Source: Pseudomonas sp. GOM7 (lineage in GTDB: Bacteria > Pseudomonadota > Gammaproteobacteria > Pseudomonadales > Pseudomonadaceae). From it: a stretch of DNA of 64,000 nucleotides. Under the pieces are notes generated by a model. It was given only the letters and a program-made list of their open reading frames with translations. It was not told where the DNA came from and searched no databases. Positions 60,739-64,000 of this stretch are shown here, in pieces. The stretch covers positions 248,001 through 312,000 of the forward strand of contig NZ_CP113519.1 in assembly GCF_026723825.1 (NCBI RefSeq), given 5' to 3'. Every line of letters begins with the position of its first letter. Positions within the stretch are counted from its first letter, which is position 1. A program made the translations under genes and the position numbers.

Positions 60739-63390
60739 ATGAACGACAGCCTGCGCGCCGAAGCGCTGCTCGCCGACCTGCCCCGCGAAGGGCGCGGGCG
60801 GCTCAAGGTGTTTCTCGGTGCGGCGCCGGGCGTGGGCAAGACCTACGCCATGCTCCAGGCCGCCCATGCGCAACTGCACCAGGGCGTGGCGTTGCGCGCC
60901 GGGGTGGTGGAAAGCCACGGCCGCAGCGAGACCGAGGCGCTGCTGGTGGGGCTGCCGCAGCAGCCGCCACTGCGCCTGCCCTATCGCGGCCTGGAGTTGA
61001 GCGAGATGGATCTCGACGGGCTGCTGGCCGACCCGCCGAAGCTGGCGCTGGTAGACGAGCTGGCGCACAGCAACGCCCCCGGCAGCCGCCACGCCAAGCG
61101 CTGGCAGGACGTGCAGGAACTGCTCACCGCCGGCATCGACGTCTACACCACGGTCAACGTCCAGCACCTGGAAAGCCTCAACGACCGCATCCGCGACATC
61201 ACCGGCGTGCAGGTGCGCGAGACGGTGCCGGACTGGGTGCTGCAGGAAGCCTACGAAATCCAGCTAGTCGACCTGCCGCCGCGCGAGCTGCTCGAACGCC
61301 TGCGCGACGGCAAGGTGTACATGCCCGAGCAGGCGCGCGCAGCCATCGACGCCTTCTTCTCGCCCACCAACCTCACCGCGTTGCGCGAGCTGGCCATGCA
61401 GACCGCCGCCGCACGGGTCGACGCCGACCTCGACCAGCGCTACCGCCAGCTCGGCCAGGCTGCGCCCAGCGTGCTCGGCCGCCTGCTGGTGGGGGTGGAC
61501 GGCGATGGCGAGGCCGAGCGTCTGGTGCGCCACGCCTGCCGGGTCGCCGAGCGCCGTCATCTGCCCTGGTCGGTGGTGCACGTGGACAGCCGCCGGGCCA
61601 TGGACGAGGAGCAACGCGGGCGTCTGCAAGCGGCGCTGCGCCTGGGCGAGCGCCTCGGCGGCGAGGTGGTGACGCTGCACGGCGACTCGGTGGCGTGCAC
61701 GCTGCTCGACCATGCCCGTGAGCGCCGTGCCAGCCTGATCCTGGTCGGCAGCAGCACGCCGCGTTTGCGTCGGCGCTGGTTCGGTCGCGGCCTTGGCGAG
61801 CGTCTTCTGGCCGCCGGTGCCGGGCTGGAGGTGAGTGTGCTGGATGCCAAGGACGGCCAGCCGAAAGCGCGGCGGCGCCCGCGTATCGCGCCGCGCTGGC
61901 GCGACTACCTGCTGGCCGCACTGGCCAGTGCCCTGGCTTCGCTGCTCTGCCTCGGCCTGGCCCAGGTGCTGGAGCTGCCGAACATCTCCCTGGTGTTTCT
62001 CGTCGCCGTGCTGCTGGTGGCGGTGCGCAGCAGCCTCGGCCCGGCGTTGCTGTGTGCCGGGCTGTCGTTCCTCAGCTACGACTTTCTGTTTATCTCACCG
62101 ACCTGGACGCTGCAGATTCATCGCCACGAGGACGTGCTGACCCTGCTGTTCTTCCTGCTGATGGCGGCGCTGACCGGCAACCTGGCCAGCCGCCAGCGTC
62201 GCCAGGTGCAGGCGTTGCGCCAGGTGCAGGGCGAGACCACGGCGCTGCTGGAGCTGTCACGCAGGCTTACCGCCGCCGCCGACCGCCAGGCCGTGCTGGC
62301 GGTGGCCGAGCAGCAACTGGGCGGCTGGGCGGGCATGCAACTGACCCTGTTGTCGCGCGATGCCGAGGGCCAGTGGCGCCATGAAGGCGCTGCCGAGGTC
62401 GAACTGTTCGATGCCGAACGCGCTGCCGCCGACTGGGCCTGGCAGCACGAGCAGCCCGCTGGCCTCGGCACCGACACCCTGCCCGGCAGTCGCTGGTGGT
62501 GGTGGCCGCTTTGTGGCGAGGAGGGGCCGTTGTTGCTGATCGGCCTGCAGAGCGCCGACGGCGCGCCGCTGGCGGACGAGCGCCGGCGCCTGGTCGCCGC
62601 CCTGGGCCAACCGCTGGCGCAGGCCCTGGCCCGTGCGCAACTGGCCGAGGAGCTGGAGGCCGCGCGCCTGCACGGGCAGACCGAGGAACTGCGCAGCGCG
62701 CTGCTGGCCTCGGTATCGCATGACCTGCGCACGCCGCTGACCGCCATGCGCGGCGCCATCGACAGCCTGCTGGCGCTGGGTGATGCCATCCCCGCGGCGG
62801 ATCGCACCGAGCTGCTGGAGGGCACCCGCGACGAAGCCGAGCGCCTCGACCGCTATATCCAGAACCTGCTCGACATGACCCGCCTCGGCCACGGCGGACT
62901 CAAGCTGGCGCGCGACTGGGTGGCGCCCAGCGACATCGTCGCCAGCGCCCTGCAACGCCTGCGCGCGGTGCTCGCGCCGCTGCGGGTCGAGTGCCTGCTG
63001 CCGCCGGAGCCACCGCTGCTGCGTGTGCATGCGGCGCTGATCGAGCAGGCGCTGGTCAACGTGCTGGAGAACGCCGCGCGCTTCTCGCCGCCCGGTGGCC
63101 GCCTGCGCGTGGCGCTGGAATACGACGAACAGGAGCTGCGCTTCGTCGTCGCCGACCAGGGCCCTGGCATTCCCGAGGCGGAACGGGCGAAGATCTTCGA
63201 CATGTTCTACACCGCTGCGCGGGGCGATCGCGGCGGCCAGGGCACCGGCCTGGGCCTGGCCATCTGCCAAGGCATGGTTGGCGCTCACGGCGGTCGCGTC
63301 ACGGTCGGCGAGGGCCTCGATGGCCGTGGCGCCAGCCTGACCCTGCACCTGCCGCTGACCGCGCAACCGCAAGCCGCCGAGGAAGACTGA
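60739..63390 (+). CDS. kdpD: Sensor histidine kinase KdpD
   Basis: An 883-residue sensor of potassium and turgor. N-terminal cytoplasmic KdpD domain with GAAPGVGKTYAML (about 27-39) and the YTTVNVQHLESLND block (about 137); a Usp-like region at about 245-375; four membrane helices at about 395-490; a GAF-like region; then the kinase with H box SVSHDLRTPLTAMRGA (about 658-673, His near 661), N box NVLENAARF (about 774) and G boxes ADQGPGIPEAER and GTGLGLAI (about 835). Starts 10 bases after kdpC; stop overlaps kdpE. Confidence 0.95.
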   Translation: MNDSLRAEALLADLPREGRGRLKVFLGAAPGVGKTYAMLQAAHAQLHQGVALRAGVVESHGRSETEALLVGLPQQPPLRLPYRGLELSEMDLDGLLADPPKLALVDELAHSNAPGSRHAKRWQDVQELLTAGIDVYTTVNVQHLESLNDRIRDITGVQVRETVPDWVLQEAYEIQLVDLPPRELLERLRDGKVYMPEQARAAIDAFFSPTNLTALRELAMQTAAARVDADLDQRYRQLGQAAPSVLGRLLVGVDGDGEAERLVRHACRVAERRHLPWSVVHVDSRRAMDEEQRGRLQAALRLGERLGGEVVTLHGDSVACTLLDHARERRASLILVGSSTPRLRRRWFGRGLGERLLAAGAGLEVSVLDAKDGQPKARRRPRIAPRWRDYLLAALASALASLLCLGLAQVLELPNISLVFLVAVLLVAVRSSLGPALLCAGLSFLSYDFLFISPTWTLQIHRHEDVLTLLFFLLMAALTGNLASRQRRQVQALRQVQGETTALLELSRRLTAAADRQAVLAVAEQQLGGWAGMQLTLLSRDAEGQWRHEGAAEVELFDAERAAADWAWQHEQPAGLGTDTLPGSRWWWWPLCGEEGPLLLIGLQSADGAPLADERRRLVAALGQPLAQALARAQLAEELEAARLHGQTEELRSALLASVSHDLRTPLTAMRGAIDSLLALGDAIPAADRTELLEGTRDEAERLDRYIQNLLDMTRLGHGGLKLARDWVAPSDIVASALQRLRAVLAPLRVECLLPPEPPLLRVHAALIEQALVNVLENAARFSPPGGRLRVALEYDEQELRFVVADQGPGIPEAERAKIFDMFYTAARGDRGGQGTGLGLAICQGMVGAHGGRVTVGEGLDGRGASLTLHLPLTAQPQAAEED

Positions 63391-64000
63391 TGAGCCAGGG
63401 GCCGAGCATTCTGCTGATCGACGATGAGGCGCAGATCCGCAAGTTCCTGCGTATCGCCCTCAGCGCCCAGGGCTACCGGGTGCTGGAGGCGGCCAACGGC
63501 GAAGACGGCCTGGCCCAGGCGGCGTTGCATAACCCCGATCTCGTCGTGCTCGACCTCGGCCTGCCCGACCTCGATGGCCAGCAGGTGCTGCGCGGCCTGC
63601 GCGAATGGAGCCAGGTGCCGGTGCTGGTGCTCTCGGTGCGCGCCAGCGAGGGCGAAAAGGTGCTGGCGTTGGACGGCGGCGCCAATGACTACGTGACCAA
63701 GCCGTTCGGCATCCAGGAATTCCTCGCCCGGGTGCGCGTGCTGCTGCGCCAGGGCCAGGGCCGCGAAGCGCTGCCGGCGAGCATCGCCTGTGGCGCGCTG
63801 AGCATCGACCTGGCCTATCGCCGGGTCAGCCTCGACGGCGCCGAAATCGCCCTGACGCCCAAGGAATACGCGGTGCTGGCGCTGCTCGCCCAGCACCTCG
63901 GGCGGGTGGTGACCCAGCAACAGTTGCTGCGTGATATCTGGGGCCCCAGCCATGTCGGCGACAGCCATTACCTGCGCGTGGTGGTCGGCCACCTGCGGCA
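63390..64000 (+). CDS. kdpE: Response regulator KdpE (3' partial)
   Basis: An OmpR-family response regulator that activates kdpFABC. Receiver domain is about 1-118 with acidic pocket LLIDDEAQIR (about 8-17), phospho-Asp in LVVLDLGLPDLDG (about 52) and Lys in YVTKPFG (about 101). The winged-helix DNA-binding domain begins at about 130 (EIALTPKEYAVLALLAQHLG) and runs off the window after VVVGHLR, so only the last 20 or so residues are missing. ATG overlaps the kdpD stop (TGATG). Confidence 0.95.
   Translation, partial: MSQGPSILLIDDEAQIRKFLRIALSAQGYRVLEAANGEDGLAQAALHNPDLVVLDLGLPDLDGQQVLRGLREWSQVPVLVLSVRASEGEKVLALDGGANDYVTKPFGIQEFLARVRVLLRQGQGREALPASIACGALSIDLAYRRVSLDGAEIALTPKEYAVLALLAQHLGRVVTQQQLLRDIWGPSHVGDSHYLRVVVGHLR

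Noticed and set aside
1-64000. CRISPR arrays, complete insertion sequences, rRNA
   Set aside because: No regular direct repeats with spacers, no transposase reading frames and no rRNA segments were seen.

Overview
The window looks like a GC-rich pseudomonad chromosome of the P. mendocina / P. oleovorans / P. alcaliphila type. This rests on gene content (gabDT, dadA-ridA-dadX with an Lrp regulator, two PuuB-like oxidases, a PuuA-like synthetase, a DUF1127 gene, kdpFABCDE) and on the many short intergenic REP-type palindromes. Assignment is by recognition of protein families from sequence alone; no database search was run.

Region 1 (1-22220) is a defence-type genomic island. It begins with the end of a tyrosine recombinase gene. 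A plus-strand block follows: an RtcR-like regulator (CARF-like sensor plus sigma-54 activator), then a good sigma-54 promoter, then hsdR, rmuC, hsdM, hsdS, a DUF3696-type ATPase and a PLD-like protein, tightly spaced or overlapping. A convergent minus-strand block follows: a lone protein with weak GIY-YIG-like motifs, and a six-gene operon reading 21666 to 14496. That operon encodes a sigma-70-family factor, a small regulator-like protein, an ImmA/IrrE-UvrD-AddB-like fusion, a multi-ubiquitin protein, an E2-like/E1 fusion and a DUF6527 putative zinc protein. The right border is an intact tRNA-Arg(CCG) next to the 5' half of a second tRNA-Arg(CCG), a likely attachment scar. Both defence blocks appear to be controlled by alternative sigma factor systems, which is the most notable theme of the window.

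Region 2 (22221-45506) is core metabolism for amines and amino acids: GABA to succinate (gabT, gabD), aminoaldehyde oxidation (KauB/PuuC-like), glutamylation and oxidation of polyamines (PuuA-like, two PuuB-like), D-alanine/L-alanine catabolism (dadA, ridA, dadX under Lrp), with PuuR-like, MocR-like and Lrp-like regulators. A soluble zinc-binding chemoreceptor, MFS transporter, cytochrome c5-like protein and acetyl-CoA hydrolase/transferase are interspersed.

Region 3 (45513-54069) holds a methyltransferase and an MFS exporter flanking three consecutive palindromes, an iron/siderophore-type ABC importer operon, a TauE/SafE permease, an unrecognised protein and a divergent LysR regulator.

Region 4 (54070-56103) is accessory: an AT-rich putative abortive-infection gene packaged as a single integron-type cassette with an attC site, then about 1 kb without a convincing gene that contains two consensus DnaA boxes.

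Region 5 (56104-64000) is the high-affinity potassium uptake operon kdpFABC followed by kdpDE; kdpE runs off the end.
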